Assembly (NCBI GenBank): GCA_964370295.1
Contig: CAYJIR010000022.1
Coordinates: 1 to 32,804 of the forward strand
Reading direction: 5' to 3'
DNA: 32,804 nt
Origin: JAAYCI01 sp964370295
Lineage (GTDB): Bacteria > Bacillota > Clostridia > Oscillospirales > Ruminococcaceae
Made by a program: the position numbers and the translations under genes. Within the stretch, counting starts at the first letter, position 1. Each line of letters starts with the position of its first letter. A model generated the notes under the pieces. It was not told the DNA's origin. It saw only the letters and a program-made list of their open reading frames with translations, and searched no databases. Positions 23,080-31,291 of the stretch are shown piece by piece.

Positions 23080-23838
23080 TCAAGGCAAAGCTGTCGTTTC
23101 GACCTGTTGTGTTGCTGATGCATCTTTTTGATGATGTACGTGTAGGCGACTGTCTTGTTCAATTTGCACACGGCCTTCGCGCACAAGTTCCAGTAATGCT
23201 AAAAAGGTGGCCACGGTTTCGCTGCGGCTTTTTCCTTTGGTGAACAGTTCTTGCAAACAATGTGCATGGCCTCTCAGCAAGGTGCGAAGCACATAGATAA
23301 CCTTGGAGGAAACGGATACAAACGGAGCGGCTACCAAATCGTTAAATTGTTCCCTGCTGGGAGTTTGTTTTAAGTCGCGTTTAGTGAGGCCCATGCGAAA
23401 AGCAGTGGTTAAATCTTGCAAATCGTGTACAAAGGTATAAAGCGAGTCTGCCTCGCAAGGCATGGGCTCTCGCACGGCCCAAAAAACCCGACCATGCATT
23501 TCACGCAGTTGAGCTGCTACTTTTTTGCAGGCGCTGTATTCTATCAATAGTCCGCTAAGTTCTTCGCGCATACGCTCGCCCTCTTCACTTTTAGGCAACA
23601 AAAGTGCACTTTTCATTTGCACCAGATGTGCCGCCATAGAAATGAATTCAGAGGTGCTGTCTAGATGGGCAGAGCCAATGTCCTGCATCACTTGCAAATA
23701 TTGGTCAATAAGTGTGAGAATCTCAATTTCGTAAATTTTCATTTTATTTTTGGCAACAATTGCCAATAGAAGGTCTAGTGGACCGTCGAAATCCTCTGTG
23801 TGAAACGCCACAGAACCGGGTGTGGAAACAACTTGCAT
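23080..23838 (-). CDS. scpA: Segregation and condensation protein A
   Basis: 252 residues from ATG 23838, preceded by GAGGT; in-frame ATGs at 23856 and 23868 would add 6 or 10 residues and lack a better ribosome site. The kleisin N-terminus FHTEDFDGPLDLLLAIVAKNKM and IYEIEILTLIDQYLQ is clear, followed by the SMC-neck helices and a C-terminal winged helix (TVATFLALLELVREGRVQIEQ). It bridges SMC heads together with ScpB in chromosome segregation. It is first gene of the scpAB-DUF2953-gerW-rluB operon and diverges from the carboxyltransferase operon. Confidence 0.95.
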   Translation of the reverse strand: MQVVSTPGSVAFHTEDFDGPLDLLLAIVAKNKMKIYEIEILTLIDQYLQVMQDIGSAHLDSTSEFISMAAHLVQMKSALLLPKSEEGERMREELSGLLIEYSACKKVAAQLREMHGRVFWAVREPMPCEADSLYTFVHDLQDLTTAFRMGLTKRDLKQTPSREQFNDLVAAPFVSVSSKVIYVLRTLLRGHAHCLQELFTKGKSRSETVATFLALLELVREGRVQIEQDSRLHVHHQKDASATQQVETTALP

Positions 23839-23885
23839 TTTTTGTGGATACCTCATCTTTTTTGCCAATTCGAAACATCGTATCT

Positions 23886-23914
23886 ATAATACCATAGATT
23901 TACCAAGGGAGCAA
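23886..23914 (-). promoter_or_regulatory. Candidate promoter for the scpA operon
   Basis: Minus strand TTGCTC (23914-23909), 17-base spacer, TATTAT (23891-23886), about 50 bases before the scpA start. Confidence 0.4.
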
Positions 23915-24009
23915 TGGGAATCTGCTGTATCAATTACTCGATAATGTGGCGTAATTAAAGGTATATTTTGGGAAAATTAAAAAAAAGAAGCCATATCATA
24001 GTTAGACAC

Positions 24010-24038
24010 TTGTGAATTTTTCTACAGCATAGTATAAT
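24010..24038 (+). promoter_or_regulatory. Promoter of the carboxyltransferase operon
   Basis: TTGTGA (24010-24015), 17-base spacer, TATAAT (24033-24038), 42 bases before the ATG. A small inverted repeat GTTA-GCG-TAAC (24047-24057) near the expected transcript start may be an operator. Confidence 0.65.
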
Positions 24039-24080
24039 ATAGGGTAGTTAGCGTAACCAATTGTAACAGGAGGGCTGTAG

Positions 24081-25427
24081 ATGGCTGTACAAAGCGCTGG
24101 GGAAATTTTTTCACCCGCAACACTTTTTGATCAAGATGGCTATACGTCCCTGTTTGCATACGAGGGTGCGTCGGTATGTGCCGGCTTTGGCTTCGTAAAT
24201 GGGCAGGGTGTTTATGCGGTTTGGCAAAATGGAGACCCATTGGGGTGCCGTGATGTAGAAGTGCACACTAAAACATTAAAACTTGCTGCAAAAACAGGAA
24301 ATCCGGTTGTTACTTTTTACAATTCTAAAGGTTCTTTGTTGGAAGAGGGGCAAGCTGCGCTTGCGGCGGCCTCGGCTTTATCACAGGCGGTGTCACGCCT
24401 TTCTGGCGTAGTTCCGCAAATTTCGGTCATCACAGGTGTTTGCGGGGCTTCCAATGCTTTGGCCGCCGCTGGTGGTGATTTAGTGGTGTTGTGCAAAGAA
24501 GCACAGTTTTTCTTAACAGCACCGTTTACCAGCAGTGCAAATGGTGATAAACTGCCGGATGCAGGAACACCACAGGCAGCGGTAAGGGCGGGCATTGCCG
24601 CTTTGGTATGCGACGAAAAGGAAGAGGCTATTTTGCAAGTGGCGAAACTGTTGGCCCTTCTGCCGCAAAACAATTTGGCAGCTTGTGCCGATTTTGTAGC
24701 TGCAACACCGTCGCAAACGACATTGTCTATGCAAACATACAGTGCGCAAGCGGCAGCAAAGGCGATAGCAGATACAGACAGTGCGCTTGAATTATTTTCC
24801 GGCTTTGGAAATGGCGCCAAAGTATTTTTGGCCACTGCCCATGGCATGCCCGTGGGTATTGTAGCCACGGAGGGAGAAAAGAGCACATTGTGCCAAAACG
24901 ATAGTGCTAAGATTGCGCGTTTTGTTCGTTTTTGTGATGCCTTTAGTCTTCCGATTCTCAGCGTGCTAAATTCGGCCGGTTTCGAGAAAAGCACCAGTGA
25001 AGATGTGGCAGGCAACTTGCGTGAAGTAAGCCGATTGGCTGCCACCTACGCCGATGCTACCACAGCAAAAATCGCAATTGTTGCAGGGCGTGCTGTGGGG
25101 ACATTGTATACAGCACTTGGTAGTGCTGATGTTACCATAGCGGTGGAAGGCTGTGTGCTTTCGCCTGTGGAACCCTCGGCGGTAGTGAGCGTTTTGCAAC
25201 GAAGTGAAATTGAAGAAAGTGGGGCTAATATCGAGACTGAGACCACACGCCGTGCAAAAATTTGGGCTACAGAGTGTGCCAGTGCTACAGCCGCTCAAAA
25301 TGCAAAATTGGCCGATGTGGTTTCCGACTTTGCTTCATTAAATGGAACGGTTGAGGCCACCATGGCAATGTTGGCAAGTAAGCGCGCCCAGCGTTTGCCC
25401 AAAAAGCACGGAAATATGCCGCTATAA
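24081..25427 (+). CDS. Biotin-dependent carboxyltransferase subunit (CoA-ester type, 12S/MmdA-like, divergent)
   Basis: 448 residues, Ala-rich. Two crotonase-like halves of the carboxyl_trans family are visible. The first has a VPQISVITGVCGASNALAAAGGDLVVL segment (about 112-140), where the usual G-x-C-x-GG pattern is relaxed; the second has KIAIVAGRAVGTLYTALGSADV (about 330-352) and VLSPVEPSAVVSVL. It is roughly 60-70 residues shorter than methylmalonyl-CoA decarboxylase alpha or 12S subunits. It probably moves a carboxyl group between biotin and a CoA ester, which one being unknown. AGGAGGG precedes the ATG. Encoded with a biotin carrier and a 5S/OadA-type subunit. The catalytic loops are degenerate enough that a structural rather than catalytic role should be considered. 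Confidence 0.8.
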   Translation: MAVQSAGEIFSPATLFDQDGYTSLFAYEGASVCAGFGFVNGQGVYAVWQNGDPLGCRDVEVHTKTLKLAAKTGNPVVTFYNSKGSLLEEGQAALAAASALSQAVSRLSGVVPQISVITGVCGASNALAAAGGDLVVLCKEAQFFLTAPFTSSANGDKLPDAGTPQAAVRAGIAALVCDEKEEAILQVAKLLALLPQNNLAACADFVAATPSQTTLSMQTYSAQAAAKAIADTDSALELFSGFGNGAKVFLATAHGMPVGIVATEGEKSTLCQNDSAKIARFVRFCDAFSLPILSVLNSAGFEKSTSEDVAGNLREVSRLAATYADATTAKIAIVAGRAVGTLYTALGSADVTIAVEGCVLSPVEPSAVVSVLQRSEIEESGANIETETTRRAKIWATECASATAAQNAKLADVVSDFASLNGTVEATMAMLASKRAQRLPKKHGNMPL

Positions 25428-25455
25428 AAAATAAGAATATTTGGAGGCAAATCAG

Positions 25456-25875
25456 ATGAAACGATATACGATTACGGTAAACGGTATCCCTTATGATGTA
25501 AGTGTTGCACAAGTGGGTGCTGAAGCTGCGCCGGTGGCCGCCCCTGTTGCTGCTGCACCGGCCCCTGTTGCAGCTCCGGCTCCTGCTGCAGCCCCGGCCC
25601 CTGCTGCTGCCCCGGCTCCCGCTGCAGCCCCGGCTCCTGCTGCTGCTCCGGCAGCTACCGGAGGAACCCCTGTGACGGCACCGATGCCGGGCAATGTGCT
25701 GGATGTGCGCGTGAGTGCAGGGCAAGCTGTGAAATCAGGAGATGTTTTAGTTATTTTAGAAGCCATGAAAATGGAAAATGAAATTGTTGCCCCGCAAGAC
25801 GGAACGGTCTCTGCTGTGTTGGTAAACAAGGGTGATACCGTAAATGTAGGGGATAGTTTCTTAACAATTGCCTAA
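25456..25875 (+). CDS. Biotin carboxyl carrier protein (1.3S/GcdC-like)
   Basis: 139 residues from ATG 25456, with GGAGG 8 bases ahead; the frame start TTG at 25441 overlaps that ribosome site. A short N-terminal strand (MKRYTITVNG) and a long Ala-Pro linker (about 25-67) built from APAPAA-type repeats lead to the biotinyl domain (about 72-139). The biotinylated lysine is K105 in EAMKMEN. It shuttles carboxybiotin between the flanking carboxyltransferase subunits. The linker DNA is a set of near-identical GCx/CCx repeats, a possible site of length variation. The next gene starts 48 bases downstream. Confidence 0.93.
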   Translation: MKRYTITVNGIPYDVSVAQVGAEAAPVAAPVAAAPAPVAAPAPAAAPAPAAAPAPAAAPAPAAAPAATGGTPVTAPMPGNVLDVRVSAGQAVKSGDVLVILEAMKMENEIVAPQDGTVSAVLVNKGDTVNVGDSFLTIA

Positions 25876-25923
25876 TTTTTCGGTGTGTACTGGACACCAA
25901 AATGAATTTAAAGAGGTGATATT

Positions 25924-27327
25924 TTGTCTAATCATCCTGTAGGGATTACAGAATTGGGCTTGCGTGATGCCCATCAAAGTTTGATTGCCACGCGTATGAC
26001 TATGGAGGAAATGGAGCCCGTTTTATCGGCCATGGACGAAGTAGGGTATTATTCGCTGGAGTGTTGGGGTGGTGCCACCTTCGATTCTTGCATTCGTTTT
26101 TTGGATGAAGACCCATGGGATCGCCTGCGCATCATACGCAAACATTGCCCCAATACCAAGCTACAAATGCTTTTCCGTGGGCAGAATATGCTTGGCTATC
26201 GCCATTACGGCGATGATGTGGTTGCGTATTTTGTGCAAAAAAGTGTGTCAAATGGCATAGATATTATGCGTATTTTTGATGCCCTCAACGATCCACGCAA
26301 TTTAAAGGCTGCTTTTGAGGCGGCGATTAAAGAAAAGGCACACGTGCAAGGTTGTATCAGCTATACACTAAGCCCTGTGCACAACAACGAATATTTTGCG
26401 CAGTATGCCAAAACATTAGAAGAAATGGGAGCACATTCTCTGTGCATCAAAGATATGGCAGGCTTGCTCACGCCAACATCGTGCTATGAGCTTGTGGGTG
26501 CTATTAAAGAGAAAGTATCTATTCCGGTAGACGTACATAGCCATTATACCTCTGGCATGGCTTCTATGGCTATCATTAAGGGAATTGAAGCTGGGGCTTC
26601 CATTGTAGACTGTGCCATTAGCCCGCTTTCTCTTGGAACAAGCCATATGCCCACAGAGAGTTTGGTGGCTGCATTGGCCGGCACAGAATATGATACCGGA
26701 CTCGATTTGAAAAAGTTGAATGTAGTGCGCGCTCACTTTGCCAAATTGCGTGAAAAATATTTGGAAAGTGGTCAATTATCACCCAAAATGATGGGTGTGG
26801 ACGCCAACACTTTGATTTATCAAGTGCCCGGTGGCATGTTAAGCAACTTGTTAAAGCAATTAAAAGATGCCGGGAAGGAAGACCAATTAGAGGATGTTCT
26901 GGCTGAAATTCCGCGCGTGCGGGAAGATTCCGGTTATCCGCCTTTGGTTACACCCACTAGCCAAATTGTGGGTACGCAAGCCGTGTTTAATATCATTATG
27001 GGCGAGCGATACAAAATGGTGACGAAAGAATTTCGAGCCATGGTAAAAGGTGAGTATGGCAAAACACCAGCGCCCATTAGTGCCGAGTTCCAAAAGAAAA
27101 TTTTGGGTGATGAAGAAGCAATTACTTATCGTCCGGCCGACAAGATTGAGCCGGAACTCGAGGTGTTAACCAGCGAGGCAAACAAATGGGCACGTCAACC
27201 GGAAGATGTGCTCACCTATGCTATGTTCCCACAGGTGGCACCTAAGTTTTTTGAAAAACGCAACCAAAAGTTGCAAGGTGTAGACGGTGATCATGTGGAC
27301 TATGAGAAAAAATCTCTGCCGGTTTAG
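25924..27327 (+). CDS. Oxaloacetate decarboxylase alpha / transcarboxylase 5S-type subunit
   Basis: 467 residues, starting at TTG with GAGGTGAT ahead. A TIM-barrel carboxyltransferase of the pyruvate carboxylase/OadA/5S group: metal ligand D15 in RDAHQSL, WGGATFD at 48-54, carbamylated lysine K176 in CIKDMAG, and metal ligands H205 and H207 in DVHSHYTSG; a PYC_OADA helical domain follows (about 290-440). It has no biotin domain of its own, matching the separate carrier encoded just before. It carboxylates pyruvate from carboxybiotin or decarboxylates oxaloacetate. No beta (OadB/GcdB) membrane subunit lies in the window, so a soluble transcarboxylase or a sodium pump completed elsewhere are both possible. 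A strong terminator follows. Confidence 0.9.
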   Translation: MSNHPVGITELGLRDAHQSLIATRMTMEEMEPVLSAMDEVGYYSLECWGGATFDSCIRFLDEDPWDRLRIIRKHCPNTKLQMLFRGQNMLGYRHYGDDVVAYFVQKSVSNGIDIMRIFDALNDPRNLKAAFEAAIKEKAHVQGCISYTLSPVHNNEYFAQYAKTLEEMGAHSLCIKDMAGLLTPTSCYELVGAIKEKVSIPVDVHSHYTSGMASMAIIKGIEAGASIVDCAISPLSLGTSHMPTESLVAALAGTEYDTGLDLKKLNVVRAHFAKLREKYLESGQLSPKMMGVDANTLIYQVPGGMLSNLLKQLKDAGKEDQLEDVLAEIPRVREDSGYPPLVTPTSQIVGTQAVFNIIMGERYKMVTKEFRAMVKGEYGKTPAPISAEFQKKILGDEEAITYRPADKIEPELEVLTSEANKWARQPEDVLTYAMFPQVAPKFFEKRNQKLQGVDGDHVDYEKKSLPV

Positions 27328-27333
27328 AAAAGA

Positions 27334-27371
27334 AAAAAGAATCCCTTTCCAACTGGAAAGGGATTCTTTTT
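27334..27371. terminator. Strong bidirectional terminator after the carboxyltransferase operon
   Basis: A perfect 17-bp stem (27334-27350 with 27355-27371) with a 4-base loop and built-in A and T runs, 6 bases after the stop codon. Confidence 0.95.
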
Positions 27372-27383
27372 AATGGATGTCTA

Positions 27384-27412
27384 CTGCATAAACTCCAGCG
27401 GAGTTCATGCAG
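27384..27412. repeat. Hairpin repeat 1
   Basis: 13-bp arms 27384-27396 and 27400-27412 around a 3-base AGC loop; one mismatch. No T-run follows. Confidence 0.6.
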
Positions 27413-27425
27413 CCCACCCCAATAT

Positions 27426-27473
27426 GCGATGCCCCTTAAAAATGCTTAAAACAGCACTTTTAGGGGGCATCGC
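27426..27473. repeat. Hairpin repeat 2
   Basis: 20-base arms 27426-27445 and 27454-27473 (18 of 20 pair by Watson-Crick rules, the other two can wobble in one orientation), GCGATGCCCC at the base, 8-base loop. No T-run follows on the plus strand. Confidence 0.7.
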
Positions 27474-27480
27474 TTGATGC

Positions 27481-27640
27481 TATCCACTGTGTATTCGCCT
27501 TGCTAATGAAAAGGTGAAAACAAAAGCTTTTGCAGCTTTATGGCAAAACCTAGCCCCAAAATAACACGCAAAGCGACACCTCAGAGGCATAGCGCTGCAA
27601 ATTTGTGTGTTGCAAAAGGTATCAATTCATTCAGTGGATA
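27481..27640. mobile_element. Possible second palindromic MITE-like element
   Basis: Ends TATCCACTG (27481-27489) and CAGTGGATA (27632-27640) are a perfect 9-bp inverted repeat with TA at the outer edge. Inside, 27529-27542 pairs with 27588-27601 (12 of 14). The length, 160 bases, nearly equals the element at 10051-10211, but the terminal sequences differ. No open frame. Confidence 0.4.
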
Positions 27641-27653
27641 TTAAATAAAAACA

Positions 27654-28835
27654 CTAATCGCTGGCATAGTTAGAAAAATACCCCTTAATGTAAATGACCG
27701 GGGTACCGCGGTCACCGCTACCGCTAACAAGGTCGCAAAGGCTTCCGATAAGGTCGGTATAACGGCGTGGGGTGGTGCCTTGAGCAGCCATTTTACCAAC
27801 GAGGTCATGATCTTTTTCACGAATGCGATTTAGAATGCCCTCGCGAAGGGCTTCGCCGGAAAGGTCGCAAAGGTCGTTGTCTGCCAAATATTTCATCTTT
27901 ATCTCGTTTGGGGTGCCCTCCAAGCCTTTGGTGTAGGCGGGTGATACAACCGGGTCGGCAAGTTCCCAAATGCCACCAACAGGATCTTTGAAGCAACCGT
28001 CACCATAAATCATCACTTCAACCGTTTTTCCGGTGGAGGCTTTTAAAGTGCTTTGGATAGTATCCACAAGCGTTTGTCCGCTGTGTGGGAATAGCTTCAC
28101 CTTGTCTGGTGTGGCCATATTGCTACCCAATAGGCCATAGTCAGTGTTGTAGCCACTGCCATCTACACTCGCATTTAAAATGTCATCCAAGCCCAATACC
28201 ACGGCCGCGCCTTTGCTCTTTAGAAGACGTTTGGTGCGAAAACGGCTATGGATATCGCAACAAAGAACTTTGTCTGTATACTTTAATATGTGCGCAGGAT
28301 TGTTGGAAAAAACAACTTCGATATGATCACCGAAGGTTTTATAAAAGTCGATATAATCTACACCTGTGAAAGGATGGATGGTGTCGTGGCCAAAAACACG
28401 TCGAAAATCTTCTTCGTTAAAATGATCGCGATAGGGGTCTACATCTTTTGCTTCGACTTGTTCCCAACTTACAAGTTCGTTGCCCACTTCATCGGCCGGG
28501 TAAGAAAGTTGCACGTACAGTTTGTCGGTGGCTTGCGCAATGGCTTTAAGCAAAATGGAAAAGCGGTTGCGGCTAAGTATGGGAAATACAATACCAAGAC
28601 TACCACCACCAAATTTGTTGCGAATGTCTTGCGTTATCTGTTCACACGTGGCATAGTTGCCCTGAGTGCGCGCCACAACCGATTCGGTGATGCCAATAAC
28701 GTCGCCGTCATCAACAGAAAATCCCTCGCCTTGGGCGGCCGTTAAAACACTATCACATACAGCTTTTGCTAAGTCATCTCCCTCTTTGAAAATAGGGGAA
28801 ACAATGCCTCTGGCTGTAACACCGGTGTATTTCAT
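27654..28835 (-). CDS. Coenzyme F420-0:L-glutamate ligase-like (CofE family) protein
   Basis: 393 residues. The N-terminal part (GIVSPIFKEGDDLAKAVCDS, DGDVIGITESVVARTQGN) matches the F420_ligase/CofE family, with an extended middle and C-terminus compared with archaeal CofE (about 250 residues). Features include a DILNASVDGSGYNTDYGLLGSN segment and EVMIYGDGCFKDPVGGIWELADP, rich in metal-binding acidic residues. No other F420 biosynthesis gene is in the window and most Clostridia lack F420, so a different gamma-glutamyl or amino-acid ligation is likely. It starts with an AAAAGGAGCG ribosome site 57 bases after the asnA stop region on the same strand, and may be co-transcribed with asnA. Substrate unknown. 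Confidence 0.78.
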   Translation of the reverse strand: MKYTGVTARGIVSPIFKEGDDLAKAVCDSVLTAAQGEGFSVDDGDVIGITESVVARTQGNYATCEQITQDIRNKFGGGSLGIVFPILSRNRFSILLKAIAQATDKLYVQLSYPADEVGNELVSWEQVEAKDVDPYRDHFNEEDFRRVFGHDTIHPFTGVDYIDFYKTFGDHIEVVFSNNPAHILKYTDKVLCCDIHSRFRTKRLLKSKGAAVVLGLDDILNASVDGSGYNTDYGLLGSNMATPDKVKLFPHSGQTLVDTIQSTLKASTGKTVEVMIYGDGCFKDPVGGIWELADPVVSPAYTKGLEGTPNEIKMKYLADNDLCDLSGEALREGILNRIREKDHDLVGKMAAQGTTPRRYTDLIGSLCDLVSGSGDRGTPVIYIKGYFSNYASD

Positions 28836-28892
28836 AACTAGCGCTCCTTTTTAAAATATACATTATAATAAATTGTAGTACATAACTAAAAA

Positions 28893-29879
28893 CTATAGAA
28901 TAGGGATGTTGTTCTTTTTGCATTCATCAAGCATTTCGTCGGGCCAAATAGAGGCCTGAACTTCGCCGATGTGTGCCTTTTCTAGCATGAACATGCAAAG
29001 CCGACTTTGCCCAATGCCACCCCCTACAGTTAGAGGCAACTCATTTGCCAATAGTGCTTTGTGGAAAGGAAAGGCAAGCCTGTCTTCTTTCTGCGTCTCT
29101 TTCAGTTGTTCTTGTAAGCGATGGGCGTCTACACGAATGCCCATGGAAGAAAGTTCCAAAGCGGCATCAATCATAGGATAGTATACCAAAATATCACCGT
29201 TTAAGTTCCAGTCGTCATAATCGGGGGCACGGCCATCGTGCGGCATGCCATTTGCCAGTTTTCCACCGATACCGATGATGAAAACAGCACCATATTCTTT
29301 TGCGATGGCATTTTCACGTTGTTTTGGTGTCATTTCGGGGAAACGTTTTTCAAGTTCTAAGGTGGTGATAAAATGAATGTCTTGGGGCAAATCAATATTG
29401 ATTTGTGGGTATTGTTCGCAAACACTGTTGGCCACACGTAAAAGTACACTATAAATCTTACGTACGATATCTTCTAGATAAGCGGTTGAGCGTTCCGCCT
29501 GTGTGATAACTTTTTCCCAGTCCCATTGATCCACATAAAGAGAATGGATGGCATCACATACTTCGTCGCGGCGAATGGCGTTCATATCGGTATAAATGCC
29601 AGTGCCGGGGCGAAAGCCATAGCGTGCCAAAGCATGGCGTTTCCATTTCGCCAAACTGTGCGCCACCTCGGCCATTTTGCCGGTTTCTTTGATGTCAAAT
29701 GAAACCGAGCGCTCCACCCCATTTAAGTTGTCGTTTAAACCGCTGGCTTCCAAAAGAAATAAAGGGGCAGAAACTCGCGTAAGTGATAACTCTTTGCCGA
29801 GTTCTTCTTCGAAATGGTCTTTCACAAATTTGATGGCCTTTTCGGTTTGAATCAAATCTAATTTTGGGGTATAGTGCAT
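28893..29879 (-). CDS. asnA: Aspartate--ammonia ligase (asparagine synthetase A)
   Basis: 328 residues from ATG 29879 (AAAGGAGA ahead), close to the 330 of E. coli AsnA; the frame runs to 29918 but that start has no ribosome site. It makes asparagine from aspartate, ammonia and ATP through an aspartyl-adenylate. The class II synthetase-like core is clear: GVERSVSFD, KWKRHALARYGF, GIYTDMNAIRRDE, YVDQWDWEKVI, and the C-terminal GGGIGQSRLCMFMLEKAHIGEVQASIWP, which is motif 3 of this family. Cytosolic. It lies between the aroE-aroK gene upstream and the CofE-like gene downstream, all on the minus strand. Confidence 0.96.
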   Translation of the reverse strand: MHYTPKLDLIQTEKAIKFVKDHFEEELGKELSLTRVSAPLFLLEASGLNDNLNGVERSVSFDIKETGKMAEVAHSLAKWKRHALARYGFRPGTGIYTDMNAIRRDEVCDAIHSLYVDQWDWEKVITQAERSTAYLEDIVRKIYSVLLRVANSVCEQYPQINIDLPQDIHFITTLELEKRFPEMTPKQRENAIAKEYGAVFIIGIGGKLANGMPHDGRAPDYDDWNLNGDILVYYPMIDAALELSSMGIRVDAHRLQEQLKETQKEDRLAFPFHKALLANELPLTVGGGIGQSRLCMFMLEKAHIGEVQASIWPDEMLDECKKNNIPIL

Positions 29880-29983
29880 AACTGTCTCCTTTTTCATTAT
29901 ATGCAGTTTTAATTTCATATATTACAATTCTATATAAGTATACGAAAAATTCGCGGTTTCAGCAAGATATACAAAGGGAATTA

Positions 29984-31267
29984 TTAATAATGAGGCATAA
30001 AAAATTGTGTATTGAGTGAGTGGTGAAAAAGCTGTTTTACCAAAGCAGTGAGACGGCTAAGACTTTCAGTAAAGTCATCCGGGCGTTGAAATTGCACGTC
30101 ACAAGCTGCTTTGTAAAGAGGTCGTCTCTGTTTATCCAGCGTATACAGGTCGTCTAAATTGCGGGAAAGTGGGCGGTTGCCGTTTAGAGAAAGGCTAGCA
30201 AGGGGACAATCTATCCATATTAAAACCCCATTTTGACGCAATGCATCTATGTTTTCCTCGCGTAAAACAACGCCACCGCCTGTGGCAATAATTTGGCCGT
30301 GCTCTTTGCCGGCCTGTTGCACGACACGACTTTCGATGTTTCGAAAGGTGTTTTCTCCTTCTTTTTCGATGATGTTTTTAGGCGTGCGGTTTTCCTGTTG
30401 TTCTATAAGCGTATCTAAATCAACAAAGGTGTGGCCTAAAGATTGTGCGAGACGTTGGCCAAGGCTACTTTTTCCACAACCGGGCATACCGAGCAATACA
30501 ATGTTGCAAAGTTTTTCTTGTAGGGCAATATAAAGCGCCTGGGTGTGCTGAGGGGCTTGTTCTTTTTGCAAAAACAAAGACGAAGCGGCACGGGCTTGCT
30601 CTGCAAGCATGGCCAAGCCACCCACAGCAGGAATACCACGTTTTTCGGCGGCAAGTACAAGCGCTGTTTTTGCAGGGTTATACACCACGTCTACCACGGC
30701 TTCTAAATTTGGAAAACTATCTAAAGAAAGGGGAAGTTGCCCGTTGTTTGGATACATGCCAACAGGGGTGGTATTAATAAGAAGCTGTACATCACTTTTG
30801 TTTTGTGCTTCATCGTAAGAGAGGAGGTCTTTGCTGGGGTTACGTGTGGCCACCCATATGGGGCCGGCCCCCATGCGGGCAAGCACATAACGTGCCGTGC
30901 AAGAGGTGCCACCATTGCCCAAAATAAGGGCGGTTTTTCCTTTTATACTTTGGGGCAAACTGCTCAGTAATAAGGCGAAACCTTCGGCATCGGTGTTGTA
31001 GCCGTGCAAGGCACCATTAAGGTTAACCAAGGTGTTAACAGCACCTATTTCTCTGGCGGTTTCATCCAAATGGCTACAATAGGGTATTACAGCTTGTTTA
31101 TAAGGTATGGTGACATTGACACCATCAAATCGACGGTTTTCCATAAAGGAAGGAAAGTCATTCTCGTCAAGTGGAAATAAAGTGTAAGGCGAATCGCCAA
31201 GCATCTCGTGTAAAAATGGAGAATGACTATGTGTTAATGTTTTTCCAATGAGGCCAAATTGTTGCAT
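29984..31267 (-). CDS. aroEK: Shikimate dehydrogenase-shikimate kinase fusion (AroE-AroK)
   Basis: 427 residues from ATG 31267 (AGGAGAAACC ahead). The AroE half (1-250) has the shikimate site SHSPFLH (14-20), catalytic K57 in VNVTIPYKQA, D93 in NTDAEGF and a NADP loop GNGGTSCTARY (117-127). The AroK half (about 254-427) has the P-loop GMPGCGKSS (260-268), shikimate-binding D283/D285, R309, the GGG at 330-332 and the lid NRPL at 364-367. One chain therefore does two consecutive steps of chorismate synthesis, dehydroshikimate to shikimate to shikimate-3-phosphate. The linker is short (about 240-253). It begins 24 bases after the glycosyltransferase stop. Confidence 0.94.
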   Translation of the reverse strand: MQQFGLIGKTLTHSHSPFLHEMLGDSPYTLFPLDENDFPSFMENRRFDGVNVTIPYKQAVIPYCSHLDETAREIGAVNTLVNLNGALHGYNTDAEGFALLLSSLPQSIKGKTALILGNGGTSCTARYVLARMGAGPIWVATRNPSKDLLSYDEAQNKSDVQLLINTTPVGMYPNNGQLPLSLDSFPNLEAVVDVVYNPAKTALVLAAEKRGIPAVGGLAMLAEQARAASSLFLQKEQAPQHTQALYIALQEKLCNIVLLGMPGCGKSSLGQRLAQSLGHTFVDLDTLIEQQENRTPKNIIEKEGENTFRNIESRVVQQAGKEHGQIIATGGGVVLREENIDALRQNGVLIWIDCPLASLSLNGNRPLSRNLDDLYTLDKQRRPLYKAACDVQFQRPDDFTESLSRLTALVKQLFHHSLNTQFFMPHY

Positions 31268-31291
31268 GGTTTCTCCTAGCCCCAAAGCGGC

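Larger units (their letters stand above)
27372..27653. other. Non-coding convergent region filled with hairpins
   Basis: No gene seen. It contains three successive inverted-repeat units: 27384-27412, 27426-27473 and the 160-base element 27481-27640, described separately. They lie after a complete terminator, so they are not needed to end the upstream operon. Confidence 0.6.

Noticed and set aside
22380..23186. Longer ScpB start at 23186.
   Set aside because: It would place 41 codons inside scpA without a ribosome site; GTG 23063 has one and matches the family N-terminus.
24317..25045. A 242-codon minus-strand open frame inside the carboxyltransferase gene.
   Set aside because: It is antisense to a family member with recognisable motifs, and no ribosome site is seen.
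25285..25725. A minus-strand Ser/Arg/Gly-rich open frame.
   Set aside because: It is the antisense shadow of the Ala-Pro repeat linker of the biotin carrier.
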